From CANLBN01 sp034111645 (GTDB lineage Bacteria; Pseudomonadota; Gammaproteobacteria; Pseudomonadales; Cellvibrionaceae), in assembly GCA_034111645.1 (NCBI GenBank), contig JAWUWW010000022.1, forward strand, positions 76,270 to 140,269: a DNA stretch of 64,000 nt, given 5' to 3'. Each line of letters starts with the position of its first letter. Positions within the stretch are counted from its first letter, which is position 1. Position numbers and translations under genes: made by a program. Shown here in pieces: positions 25,522-34,461 of this stretch. The notes under the pieces were generated by a model, which saw only the letters and a list, made by a program, of their open reading frames with translations, ran no database searches and was not told where the DNA came from.

Positions 25522-28127
25522 AGCTCATCTTCCCATGAGGCAGCCATCACTTGATGTTGTATTTCGGTATGATCGAAATAAATATCACTTAACACAACCG
25601 CGAGTTGATTTAATAAATGCTGTGATTTTTTCATCAATTTGAACAGATTCTCGCGGCGATCACTTTCTTTCGACATCTTACATAAGGTAATTGGCCTAGC
25701 TAACTGAATCTTAGTAAGCAGCTCTAAACTAAGGCGTTTTTCTATGGTTAAAAGACGTCCCTGGTGACGACTTGGCAAGACGTCAATATGCTCTTTTAAT
25801 GATTTCAATAAGCTACTAAGTGATCTTGGGTTTGTTTCATCTAACAAGGTTAATTCTAAACCATTAACCACATCCGTTCTGGCTCGATAGCGCCGACGAT
25901 AAGTCACTAGTGTTTCAAGCGTTAAAAGTACTGTCTCTAATACAGTATCTTCATCATGTTCAGTTAATACCGGCGACATTAACGAATTTATTAACTTTGT
26001 TGTTTGATATGCACGTTCAAGATCTCGACCAATTTCAATGAAACGCCAACCATAACCACGAATCATACTCTCGTTAACTAATCCAGAAAGTGCCAACAAG
26101 CTAGTTACGAGAGGATCGAGAGCCTCTTCTGGAGCAGATGCAAAATCGGCTTTAATGGTTTTCTCAAGCGCATTAACATCATCGCGAATATCATTGATGA
26201 CACGCTGTGTATCAGCCGATAAAAGGCTCTTTACTTCCTCGGCACAATTGAGCATTTCTTTAAGATTAGAGGCCACGCTTCCCGTGCGTTTTATATCAGT
26301 AATAACCGATGTCAATTCTGCTTCTGGATTTTTGAAGAGTGTAGTTGCCGTATTATTTTTTTTGTCGTTTAAGGTAAATCCAGGAAATGTCTCTGTAACT
26401 TCAGTAACGGTGCATAAAATAATTTGATAACTTTTATCAGTTAATTGGTTCGCATTATTAAGCTGTAAAAAAATTGTTCGTAATAATCTTAATGCGTACT
26501 CTGCTCGAATGGCATAGCGTCCAAGCCAAAACATACTCTCAACAATACGACTGGACAAGTTTTGCTCTTGATCATTCGCCATAGAATCATGCTTTGCCTT
26601 ATCTGACCATAAGCTAATGTGGCGTACCGGCTCTTTACTGAGCACCCAAGTGTCTTTACTTAGGATTGACTGCCCATTTAGCACCAGCTGATCATCTACA
26701 TTTTTACCAATCCGCGTTAAGCCGCCGGGCATAACACTGTAAGACTCATCACCGGCAACAGAAAAACCTGTAAAGACTATGGGTCTAGGAGCGAATTTCT
26801 GTTCTTGCCAAGTCGGGGCATAAGATGGAGAAATACATTCTTGGGCAACATATTTGAGTGGTTTTTGACGTATTTTTTCTCGTAAGTCAGTTAATTCAGC
26901 TTCTGAAAGTTGACTCCCTAAAATATTTTTTTGGCCTTTCTTTTGATAAACTGGCTTAATCACGAGACGCGAGATATTATCAAAAATAAAGTCTCGATCT
27001 TTTGGATCTTGTGCCCACCATGTTTTTACGCTTGGGAGTAATAGTTGCTCTCCCATTAGGGCTTGACTAATAGCAGACAAATATTTAAGAAAAACAGGAC
27101 TTTCTAAAATACCACTACCCAATGGATTAGCGAGAACAACCTTACCTCCACGAATTACCTCTAGTAAACCGGGCACTCCTAGATAAGAATCACTCTTTAA
27201 TTCCGCAGGATCACAATAAAAATCATCGACACGCCTCAAAACAACATCAACTCGCGACAAGCCACAAAGAGATTTCATCCACACTTGACCATTGCGAACT
27301 GTTAAATCTCGCCCTTGAACTAAGGAATATCCTAGATAATTAGCTAAATAGGCATGCTCGAAATAAGATTCACTGCTACTACCTGGTGTAAGCACCACAA
27401 TATTAGGCAGATGATCATCGGGGGATAAGCTATTAAGTTTGACGCGTAATGTTTGAAAAAACATAGCCAAACGTTGTACTTGGCTTTCACGAAACAAACT
27501 AGGAAATACACGCGTCATTACTGTACGATTTTCTAACGCATAACCTGGGCCTGAAGGTGCTTGAGTCCTATCTCCGATAACACAAACATTATTATCAGAG
27601 GTTCCTATCATATCGATGCCGTGGAATATCAAGGAATGCTCTGATGGTTGTTTAATGCCAAAGCAAGAACGCAGAAAACTAGGATGTGAAAAAATAGCCT
27701 CTGGGGGAATCACACCTTGACGAATTAATTCTTGAGAACCATAGATATCTTTAAATAAACGATTAAATAATTCACTACGCTGCAATATACCTGCTTCTAT
27801 CTGCGTCCACCTATCGCTATCAATAATCAGTGGAACGGTATCAAGATCCCACGTGCGCTCGCGCTCGGTGTAAGATTTATAAGTTACACCATCATCACGT
27901 AAAATTCGTTGAGTCTTTGATTCACGTGCAGTCAAGTTATCTGCACCTAAGGCTTTTAAACTATTTAGTGCAAAAGACCAATGTTCGCGCTTGGCACCAG
28001 AAGGCAATAATGCTTCATCATAAGTATTGCTAAGCGGCTCATAAAACTCTACCTCAGACTTGATCTTAGCTTGTAGGGATTGAGTTTGAGTCATGTCAGA
28101 CGAGTTGGGCATATTACTTAAGGCCAT
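25518..28127 (-). CDS. Circularly permuted ATP-grasp protein fused to alpha-E domain
   Basis: An 869-residue fusion. Residues about 60-510 form the circularly permuted type 2 ATP-grasp domain; typical segments are NPLGSGILESP, LLPSVKTWWAQDP, LVIKP and VMPGGLTRIGK near residue 466. From about residue 522 (SRIVESMFWLGRYAIRAE) to the end is an all-helical alpha-E domain, shown as a separate gene in many genomes. ATP-grasp enzymes of this kind are predicted to ligate amino acids or peptides using ATP; the alpha-E domain is of unknown role. It is first in an operon with the transglutaminase-like gene. The activity is predicted, not demonstrated, and the substrate cannot be read from sequence. Confidence 0.92.
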   Translation of the reverse strand: MALSNMPNSSDMTQTQSLQAKIKSEVEFYEPLSNTYDEALLPSGAKREHWSFALNSLKALGADNLTARESKTQRILRDDGVTYKSYTERERTWDLDTVPLIIDSDRWTQIEAGILQRSELFNRLFKDIYGSQELIRQGVIPPEAIFSHPSFLRSCFGIKQPSEHSLIFHGIDMIGTSDNNVCVIGDRTQAPSGPGYALENRTVMTRVFPSLFRESQVQRLAMFFQTLRVKLNSLSPDDHLPNIVVLTPGSSSESYFEHAYLANYLGYSLVQGRDLTVRNGQVWMKSLCGLSRVDVVLRRVDDFYCDPAELKSDSYLGVPGLLEVIRGGKVVLANPLGSGILESPVFLKYLSAISQALMGEQLLLPSVKTWWAQDPKDRDFIFDNISRLVIKPVYQKKGQKNILGSQLSEAELTDLREKIRQKPLKYVAQECISPSYAPTWQEQKFAPRPIVFTGFSVAGDESYSVMPGGLTRIGKNVDDQLVLNGQSILSKDTWVLSKEPVRHISLWSDKAKHDSMANDQEQNLSSRIVESMFWLGRYAIRAEYALRLLRTIFLQLNNANQLTDKSYQIILCTVTEVTETFPGFTLNDKKNNTATTLFKNPEAELTSVITDIKRTGSVASNLKEMLNCAEEVKSLLSADTQRVINDIRDDVNALEKTIKADFASAPEEALDPLVTSLLALSGLVNESMIRGYGWRFIEIGRDLERAYQTTKLINSLMSPVLTEHDEDTVLETVLLTLETLVTYRRRYRARTDVVNGLELTLLDETNPRSLSSLLKSLKEHIDVLPSRHQGRLLTIEKRLSLELLTKIQLARPITLCKMSKESDRRENLFKLMKKSQHLLNQLAVVLSDIYFDHTEIQHQVMAASWEDEL

Positions 28128-28288
28128 GAAGAGAAGGGCTGTATTCTAAAGAGTTAAGCTGTTGGGTCAAGCACCATTATGATGCATTTTTTAATGGCAC
28201 AAAAACTAACTAACAAGCTTTATGCCTGCACGATTACTTAACTCTATATTTAACTATATATGACTATAGGCCATAAATTAACTACTGA

Positions 28289-28897
28289 CTATCTGCTTAA
28301 CAGCTGATTTATTTTGGCGTGATGCTTTGCTTCCCATTCATCTAGTGTTGTCGCTGAATCAGTTTCTGCACAATGCTTCGCAATAGTGTATATATTCTCT
28401 GCATCAAGCAAGGGGATAACGGCTATGCCCTCTTCGTCAGCCACTATAACATCGCCGGTATTTACCAAAACACCACCACAGAAGATTTGTGGGTTAATTG
28501 GCCAAACATGTTTTTTATCACTGGGCTTAGGAATAATACCCTTTGCATAAACAGGGAATTGTATCTCACGGATTTCACTGATATCACGTATCAAACCATC
28601 AATAATAAAGCCGGCAACGCCATGCCTTTGGGCAATTGCACAGACGTTTCCTCCTGCAACTGCATAATTCGAGCCATTAGTTTTTGCGACAATAATAGAG
28701 CCAGCAGGTGCGTCATATATTGCTGCATGCATCATCAAATTATCACCGGCGGGCACTTCAACGGTATAAGCAGGTCCAGAAATACGTTGCATTCCTGACC
28801 ATAGAGGTTTGATGTCATAGTCGATAAATTGATCGCGCGTTAAGCCATCGGCATAATCTGTTGGTGAAAAATCTGCAAATTTTTTATAATCAATCAT
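28289..28897 (-). CDS. RraA-family aldolase (HMG/CHA aldolase-like)
   Basis: A 202-residue protein of the RraA/class II pyruvate aldolase family. The motif Gly-x20-Arg-Asp-x2-Glu is present, ending LIRDISEI, together with the downstream GDVIVADEEGIAVIP. Members with this motif cleave 4-hydroxy-4-methyl-2-oxoglutarate, 4-carboxy-4-hydroxy-2-oxoadipate or oxaloacetate; others inhibit RNase E, for which this protein is too divergent to claim. GGA lies seven bases before the ATG. It is divergent from fpr and not in an obvious operon, so the pathway is unresolved; aromatic-ring degradation genes are absent nearby. Confidence 0.8.
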   Translation of the reverse strand: MIDYKKFADFSPTDYADGLTRDQFIDYDIKPLWSGMQRISGPAYTVEVPAGDNLMMHAAIYDAPAGSIIVAKTNGSNYAVAGGNVCAIAQRHGVAGFIIDGLIRDISEIREIQFPVYAKGIIPKPSDKKHVWPINPQIFCGGVLVNTGDVIVADEEGIAVIPLLDAENIYTIAKHCAETDSATTLDEWEAKHHAKINQLLSR

Positions 28898-29108
28898 CTT
28901 TTATCCGTCGCTAGGTATGTTAAGTTGATATTATCTTGAATCTAAAACTATATTTAAAGATTATCTCAATCTAGATAGTCATTATATTCGAATATATGGT
29001 TATTCATATAAGATGGAGCACCAAAATTACAAACTTTTTATGCTTGCGCCTTATTGTCACTTATATATTTTTATGAGTAATAAGGTTATTCGAATAAATT
29101 ATTTTAAT

Positions 29109-29127
29109 CAAAATGATAATCATCTTA
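29109..29127 (+). promoter_or_regulatory. Fur box-like site upstream of fpr
   Basis: The 19-mer CAAAATGATAATCATCTTA matches the classic Fur consensus GATAATGATAATCATTATC at 14 of 19 positions, including the whole central ATGATAATCAT. It ends 39 bases before the fpr ATG, a normal operator position. Iron-dependent repression of ferredoxin-NADP reductase is plausible. RraA, divergent, may share the region. Confidence 0.55.
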
Positions 29128-29166
29128 TAATTGCTTTTATTTACAGACTTAACAGCGAACTACATT

Positions 29167-29940
29167 ATGGCAGCATTAATTGAAGAAACCGTCACTGACA
29201 TCCATCATTGGAATGAGTCATTATTCAGCTTTAAAACTACTCGCGGCAATAGTTTTAGATTCGAAAATGGCCATTTTGTAATGCTAGGTTTGCAGTTAGA
29301 CAATAAACCTCTAACTCGCGCTTACAGTATTGCTAGCGCTAACCATGAAGAAGAATTGGAATTTTTCAGCATTAAAGTTGCCGATGGCCCACTAACCTCA
29401 CATTTACAAAAAATTAATATTGGCGATAAAATCCTATTGAGCACAAAGCCCACAGGAACATTAGTAGCTGATCATTTATTACCTGGAAAACATCTATATC
29501 TTATTAGCACTGGAACTGGGCTTGCGCCATTTATGAGTATCATACGCGATCCAGAAATTTATGAACGCTTTGATAAAATTATTTTAACTCATGGCGTGCG
29601 CACAATATCCGAGCTTGCATACCACCAATATATTACTGAAGAACTTCCTAATAATGAATATTTTGGCGACTTAGTAAAAGAAAAATTAATTTACTATCCA
29701 ACAGTGACTCGCGAAAAATATGTCAACAATGGTCGCATTACTGATTTAATAGTAACAGGTAAATTATTTAAGGATATTGGTCAGCCTAAACCAAATTTAG
29801 ATGATGACCGCTTTATGATTTGCGGTAGCCCCAGCATGCTTAAGGATACGTGCAAAATATTGGATGATGCCGGCTTTAGTGACTTCAGACATGGCCAACA
29901 AGCTCACTATGTTATTGAACGTGCTTTTGTTGAAAAATAA
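29167..29940 (+). CDS. fpr: Ferredoxin-NADP reductase
   Basis: FAD enzyme exchanging electrons between NADPH and ferredoxin or flavodoxin, used for iron-sulfur and oxidative-stress functions. The 258-residue product has the flavin-binding motif TRAYSIAS (about residues 50-57), the NADP-binding STGTGLAPFMSI near 112-123 and the C-terminal segment ending AFVEK that is typical of the bacterial Fpr subclass. I choose the ATG at 29167 since the longer frame starts with TTG within the operator region and homologues begin near this Met-Ala-Ala-Leu-Ile-Glu. It stands alone, convergent with pxpC, behind a Fur-like box. Confidence 0.95.
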   Translation: MAALIEETVTDIHHWNESLFSFKTTRGNSFRFENGHFVMLGLQLDNKPLTRAYSIASANHEEELEFFSIKVADGPLTSHLQKINIGDKILLSTKPTGTLVADHLLPGKHLYLISTGTGLAPFMSIIRDPEIYERFDKIILTHGVRTISELAYHQYITEELPNNEYFGDLVKEKLIYYPTVTREKYVNNGRITDLIVTGKLFKDIGQPKPNLDDDRFMICGSPSMLKDTCKILDDAGFSDFRHGQQAHYVIERAFVEK

Positions 29941-30050
29941 AACGTTTGCAGTTGAAATAAAAAAGCAAAGTAAAATGAGTTGCTCGTTATCTTCGCTGCT
30001 TTTCACCTCATATTTTACGTCTTTATCTGTTTAAGTCCTCAGCAATTAAT

Positions 30051-30091
30051 AAGGAAAATAAGTCAATATTCAATATCGACTTATTCTCCTT
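30051..30091. terminator. Terminator between fpr and pxpC
   Basis: AAGGAAAATAAGTC and GACTTATTCTCCTT pair over 14 positions with one mismatch and a 13-base loop. It lies between convergent genes and would stop transcription from both sides, though T tracts are short. Confidence 0.65.
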
Positions 30092-30164
30092 TATCTCTAA
30101 AATGATGCTCTATTTCTTATCAGCTTTTAAGTTTTTTATGAGCATAAATTTTACCCGTTAAATA

Positions 30165-31091
30165 CTAATAATCTAAGTGAAAGAATCTTTTATATTCGGT
30201 AAGCTCAGCTTCTAATTTTTTAACATCTGTAGAAATAAAATTGATTTCAGTCCCCGGCATGCTCTGCGCTAACAAAGGTATATCTAAATAAGCAACGCAA
30301 CCTAATTGGGGATAGCCACCCATTGTCTGTCGATCTCTCATTAAAACAATGGGCTGTCCATCTTTGGGCAACTGAATAGTTCCTAAAGATATACCCTGAG
30401 AAATAATGCCTGTATTAGAAGTTTTAATAGGATCGCCTGAAAGCTTATAACCCATACGATCCATTTTTGGTGTCACCTTAAACGATTGTCCTCCAAATTG
30501 TTTGAGACTATTACTGTCGCAACCATTAACAGATATATTGGGAATAAAACGCAAGTTGATTTTTTTTTCATAAGATGGAATGAATTGCGCTGGCACAGAG
30601 CGGCTAACGTCCTCCTTCGATTCAATATATGAAACTTTATCACCGGCCAACAATTTTACGCCATTTTTAGATAAGCCACCTAAGCCTTCTCTTAAAACCG
30701 TTGCACAGCTAGTAAGCTGTGGCGCTACTTGAAAACCACCCGCTATTGCAAGATAACTTCTTAAGCCAGACTTAGGCGATACAAATTTAATCTCATCATG
30801 CGGATACACAGCATGTGACGCCCATAACTTTAATGGTTTATCATTAAGTGTTATTGATAAGTCTGCACCACCAATCGCTATCATTGTTTTTTTTGTAAAA
30901 CGGGCAGAAAATGCACCCATACTCACTTCTATCTGGGCAGCATTGTAATTATTTCTTAACAGATAATTTGCCCAAAGGTAAGCATGCTCATCGACAGGGC
31001 CACCGTTAGTAATGCCATATTTTTGCAGACCGAAGCGACCAAAATCTTGGACTAAGGCCAAAAAATTAGAGCTTATAATTTCTAGCGACAT
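30165..31091 (-). CDS. pxpC: 5-oxoprolinase subunit PxpC
   Basis: PxpC (KipA/AHS2 type, biotin-dependent carboxyltransferase-like fold) is one of three proteins of the bacterial ATP-dependent 5-oxoprolinase, which opens 5-oxo-L-proline to L-glutamate. The 308-residue product begins LEIISSNFLALVQDFGRFG and carries the family motifs NGGPVDEHAYLWANYLL, SQGISLGTIQLPKDGQPI and MRDRQTMGGYPQLG. It ends the operon; its ATG overlaps the pxpB stop (TAATG), indicating translational coupling, and a terminator shared with fpr follows. Confidence 0.94.
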   Translation of the reverse strand: MSLEIISSNFLALVQDFGRFGLQKYGITNGGPVDEHAYLWANYLLRNNYNAAQIEVSMGAFSARFTKKTMIAIGGADLSITLNDKPLKLWASHAVYPHDEIKFVSPKSGLRSYLAIAGGFQVAPQLTSCATVLREGLGGLSKNGVKLLAGDKVSYIESKEDVSRSVPAQFIPSYEKKINLRFIPNISVNGCDSNSLKQFGGQSFKVTPKMDRMGYKLSGDPIKTSNTGIISQGISLGTIQLPKDGQPIVLMRDRQTMGGYPQLGCVAYLDIPLLAQSMPGTEINFISTDVKKLEAELTEYKRFFHLDY

Positions 31092-31774
31092 TAAAAAATA
31101 CCGCCCATAGCAATAAAGTCATCTCGACTGATAGCGTCAAATTTAACCTTATCTCCAGTCTTAAACTTTGTTAGTTTTTCATCGTTATAGTCAATTAGTG
31201 ATATTGGTGTGCGACCAATAATCTGCCAACCACCTGGCGAATCAGCAGGGTAAATAGCAGTTTGCTGATCGGCAATACCCACACTACCTTTTGCTACTTT
31301 TTGACGGGGGGATTTTTTGCGAGGCATGGCTATACGCTTATCAACGTTACCTAAATAAGCAAAGCCGGGAGCAAAGCCAATAGCATAGACATCATAAATA
31401 GTAGACGAATGTATTTTTATGACTTCATCAACAGATAAATTTGAAAATTCCGCTAAATCATCTGCATCAAGCGCAACTTCTGCACCGTAATAAACAGGAA
31501 TAACAGTCGTTTTTTCAGAAGCCATGTTCACTTCTTCCATATCTAGGTTGTCGATTACCTTGTTTAAGTTAGCTTCAAAGGAGTCACTAGAAATTTTTAA
31601 AAGATTAAAAACAATATGAATAGATGCATAAGCAGGCACCAAATCAATAATAAATTCTGACAAATTATTCTCAATTGCTTTACTGCATTGGGTCACTTGT
31701 TGAAAAACAGCATGATTTATTTTCTGCTCAAAAAGAATAATACCGGTATTTTCAGAGAGGAGAGTAAACTTCAT
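31091..31774 (-). CDS. pxpB: 5-oxoprolinase subunit PxpB
   Basis: PxpB (KipI/AHS1 type, cyclophilin-like fold) partners PxpC in the 5-oxoprolinase complex. The 227-residue product shows the strongly conserved IGFAPGFAYLG motif, followed by MPRKKSPRQKVAKGSVGIA and SPGGWQIIGRTP. In Bacillus the homologue KipI also inhibits a sporulation kinase, not relevant here. The start overlaps the pxpA stop by four bases and the stop overlaps the pxpC start, so the three subunits are made in step. Confidence 0.94.
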   Translation of the reverse strand: MKFTLLSENTGIILFEQKINHAVFQQVTQCSKAIENNLSEFIIDLVPAYASIHIVFNLLKISSDSFEANLNKVIDNLDMEEVNMASEKTTVIPVYYGAEVALDADDLAEFSNLSVDEVIKIHSSTIYDVYAIGFAPGFAYLGNVDKRIAMPRKKSPRQKVAKGSVGIADQQTAIYPADSPGGWQIIGRTPISLIDYNDEKLTKFKTGDKVKFDAISRDDFIAMGGIF

Positions 31775-32508
31775 AGGCTGTCGATAAACGACCTAACTTT
31801 TTTAACCGATTCTAGCGCGTCACTATGATCACCATGAACACAAATAGTATCTGCATTGATTGATAATTTTTTGCCCGAAATAGATGTAATTTTTTTATCA
31901 ATAACTAATTCTCGAATTCGATTCTCTATTGCGGCATCTCCAACTAAAACGGAATTTTTTTCGCTACGAGGCACAAGACTGCCCTCATCACTATAGGCAC
32001 GATCGCAAAATGCTTCTAACAAAAGCGATACACCAAGCTTAGCTGCCTGCGCTTTCATATGCTCGGCATTATTGTTTGCTAAAACCATCAGTGGAAGATT
32101 AACTTCTAAGGATGACATAGCATTAATAATTGCTGAAAAAATATCGTTGTCGCGCATCATGGCATTATAAAGAGCGCCATGAGGTTTTACATAAGCTAGC
32201 TGAACTTGTTGACTATGACAAATAGCTTTTAGTGCCCCTATTTGATACAACACTATATTACTAATTTCAGTAGCAGATAATTTAATATCGCGACGGCCAA
32301 AACCTAAAAGATCTGGATAAGCAGGATGAGCCCCAATAACGACATTATGTGCCTTGGCAAGAGCAACTGTTTTTGACATTGTCAAAGGATCAGAGGCATG
32401 AAATCCACAGGCTATATTGGCCATGTCAACATAGGGCATTATTTCTTCATCCATGCCCATTTTCCAGTGCCCAAAACTCTCACCCATATCACAATTAAGT
32501 TTCATCAT
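31771..32508 (-). CDS. pxpA: 5-oxoprolinase subunit PxpA
   Basis: PxpA (LamB/YcsF family) is a TIM-barrel-like protein needed with PxpB and PxpC to hydrolyse 5-oxoproline at the cost of ATP. The 245-residue product opens MKLNCDMGESFGHW and contains MANIACGFHASDP, GAHPAYPDLLGFGRR, the VKPHGALYNAM motif and CVHGDHSDA, all diagnostic. It follows dctM after 19 bases, placing the enzyme in one operon with a TRAP transporter, which suggests that the imported substrate is 5-oxoproline or a precursor. Confidence 0.95.
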   Translation of the reverse strand: MMKLNCDMGESFGHWKMGMDEEIMPYVDMANIACGFHASDPLTMSKTVALAKAHNVVIGAHPAYPDLLGFGRRDIKLSATEISNIVLYQIGALKAICHSQQVQLAYVKPHGALYNAMMRDNDIFSAIINAMSSLEVNLPLMVLANNNAEHMKAQAAKLGVSLLLEAFCDRAYSDEGSLVPRSEKNSVLVGDAAIENRIRELVIDKKITSISGKKLSINADTICVHGDHSDALESVKKVRSFIDSL

Positions 32509-32527
32509 TAATTAATCATCCACCACA

Positions 32528-33835
32528 TTAATTTTGTGTCATTAGCGACGGGAGATAAAGCGCCACATCTGGAAAAATAGTAATGATTACAATTGCCACA
32601 GCAATCATCATAAAAAACGGCAGTGCAGCTTTAGCCACATACAAAATATTTTTACCGGTTAAGGATTGGATAACAAATAAATTGAAACCAACAGGCGGTG
32701 TAATTTGTGACATTTCAACCGTCAGTACTAAAAATATTCCAAACCAAATTAAATCGATGCCCGATTGAGCAACCATCGGCAACACGATCGACGTTGTTAG
32801 CACAACAACCGAAATACCATCGAGAAAACAACCTAGAATAATAAAGAAGAAAGTAAGGTAAATAATTAGCTCGATAGACGATAAACCTTGCTTTGCTATC
32901 CATGCAGCAAGTTCATTAGGTAGACCTACAAAGCCCATTGCTAATGTTAGGAAGTGGGCGCCAACTAAAATTAATCCGAGCATACAAGAGCTTTTAACGG
33001 CACCGAGAATACTTTGTGAAAACCCAGCTAAAGAGAAGCTACCGGTCAGCACTGATAGCAATAAAGAACCGGTTACCCCTAATGCCGCCGCTTCGGTTGG
33101 TGTGGCCACACCTTGATAGATAGAGCCTAAAACACCACCAATTAAAATGATAATTGGTAACAATTTTTTCAGTGCAATTATTTTATCGGCAAATGTATAT
33201 TGTTCACTTTCTTGGTCAACATCAGAATCTTTATTTAATAGTGACCAAACTATGGTGTAGGCCATAAATAAACCAACTAACATAAGACCCGGCAATGCAC
33301 CTGCTAGAAATAGTCGGGTAATCGACACTTCTGCTGCAACTCCGTACACAATAAGAATAATGGACGGCGGGATCAACAAGCCTAAGGTGCCCGAACCGGC
33401 CAAGGTACCAATAGCCATTGATTCATTATAACCACGACGTTTTAACTCGGGTAATGTCATACGCCCAATGGTTGCAGCTGTTGCGGCTGACGAGCCTGAA
33501 ACTGCGGCAAAAATACCACAACTTAATATATTAACGTGTAATAATTTACCCGGTAACTTTGCCAAAATGGGTGACAAACCTTGAAACAAATCCTCCGATA
33601 GGCGCGTTCGAAAAAGTATCTCGCCCATCCATATAAATAATGGCAGCGCTGTTAACGACCAAGCGGTCGACGCACTCCAAGACGATGTACCTAAGAGCAA
33701 ACCAATGCTCGAATTCTCGATCAATAGCAAAGCAATAATTGCCAAACCTGTTAATGTGAGAGCAATCCATATACCGCTCACCAACATCAACAACATAGCT
33801 GCGACTAAAATAAAACCTATTAATGATATATCCAC
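32528..33835 (-). CDS. dctM: TRAP transporter large permease DctM
   Basis: The 435-residue integral membrane protein has about 12 hydrophobic segments and is the ion-coupled permease of a tripartite ATP-independent periplasmic transporter. Conserved segments include GSGTLGLLIPPSI, ATPTEAAALGV, GCFLDGISVVVLTT and TPPVGFNLFV. TRAP systems use a sodium gradient, which fits the Na+-NQR at the start of the window. The gene starts 4 bases after dctQ and ends 19 bases before pxpA, making a DctQ-DctM-PxpABC operon. Confidence 0.95.
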   Translation of the reverse strand: MDISLIGFILVAAMLLMLVSGIWIALTLTGLAIIALLLIENSSIGLLLGTSSWSASTAWSLTALPLFIWMGEILFRTRLSEDLFQGLSPILAKLPGKLLHVNILSCGIFAAVSGSSAATAATIGRMTLPELKRRGYNESMAIGTLAGSGTLGLLIPPSIILIVYGVAAEVSITRLFLAGALPGLMLVGLFMAYTIVWSLLNKDSDVDQESEQYTFADKIIALKKLLPIIILIGGVLGSIYQGVATPTEAAALGVTGSLLLSVLTGSFSLAGFSQSILGAVKSSCMLGLILVGAHFLTLAMGFVGLPNELAAWIAKQGLSSIELIIYLTFFFIILGCFLDGISVVVLTTSIVLPMVAQSGIDLIWFGIFLVLTVEMSQITPPVGFNLFVIQSLTGKNILYVAKAALPFFMMIAVAIVIITIFPDVALYLPSLMTQN

Positions 33836-33839
33836 AGGT

Positions 33840-34355
33840 CTAACCCTCTATATCTATGTTGTCTTCCGCGGAAATATAATTAGGAACACGTCCCGCTATC
33901 ATTATCGATAGACTATCTAGCATCGCTAGAAATAAACAGATTGAGCCTATTGCCATAGGTAATTGAACGAAACCAATAGGAACCGCTAAATAAGTATCTG
34001 TTAGCTCCTCATAGACAAAAGATTCATACACAGTGAATGCTGTGTAGTAGGCCAAATAGCCACTAATGAGCAAACCTATCGCCAAATTAAAATACTCGAC
34101 GAGATGGCGGTAACGAGAAGAAAAGCGACTTAATGCTATCGTGACTCGGATATGGCCGCCATTATTAAAAGTGTAGGCTAGGCCGAAAAAAATTATTGCC
34201 GATAACAACCAGCCTGCAAAATCTTCTGATGATGGAATAACGACACCGATCAACCTTGCGACAATTTGCGATATGATCAAAAGGGTCATTGCTATAAGAC
34301 AAGAGCCTGCCCCCCATGCTGAAGCGACATAAAATAACCGCCTAATTTTGTCCAT
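33840..34355 (-). CDS. dctQ: TRAP transporter small permease DctQ
   Basis: The 171-residue membrane protein has four predicted transmembrane helices, with family features SSEDFAGWLLSAIIFFGLAY split around the second helix, then a HIRVTIALSRF segment and a conserved final helix pair. It pairs with DctM in the inner membrane. It is preceded by a stable hairpin that separates it from dctP. Confidence 0.92.
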   Translation of the reverse strand: MDKIRRLFYVASAWGAGSCLIAMTLLIISQIVARLIGVVIPSSEDFAGWLLSAIIFFGLAYTFNNGGHIRVTIALSRFSSRYRHLVEYFNLAIGLLISGYLAYYTAFTVYESFVYEELTDTYLAVPIGFVQLPMAIGSICLFLAMLDSLSIMIAGRVPNYISAEDNIDIEG

Positions 34356-34400
34356 ACCTCACCTCATTCCAATAATTCAAATCGAATAAAACTGATTAGT

Positions 34401-34451
34401 GCCCATTGATATAATTAGTGCCTACTTATAAATAGGCACTAATTATTGGGC
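34401..34451 (-). promoter_or_regulatory. Intercistronic hairpin between dctP and dctQ
   Basis: An 11-base perfect stem (ATTAGTGCCTA / TAGGCACTAAT, arms 34414-34424 and 34433-34443) is enclosed by an outer GCCCA/TGGGC pair. It lacks a clear T run. In this position such a structure probably stabilises the dctP mRNA 3' end or partly terminates transcription, so that the binding protein is made in excess over the permease. Confidence 0.7.
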
Positions 34452-34461
34452 TAAATTTTTA

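Noticed and set aside
29131..29166. Longer fpr start at a TTG codon
   Set aside because: The extra twelve residues are not family-like and the TTG would be next to the Fur-like site; the ATG at 29167 gives the usual 258 residues.
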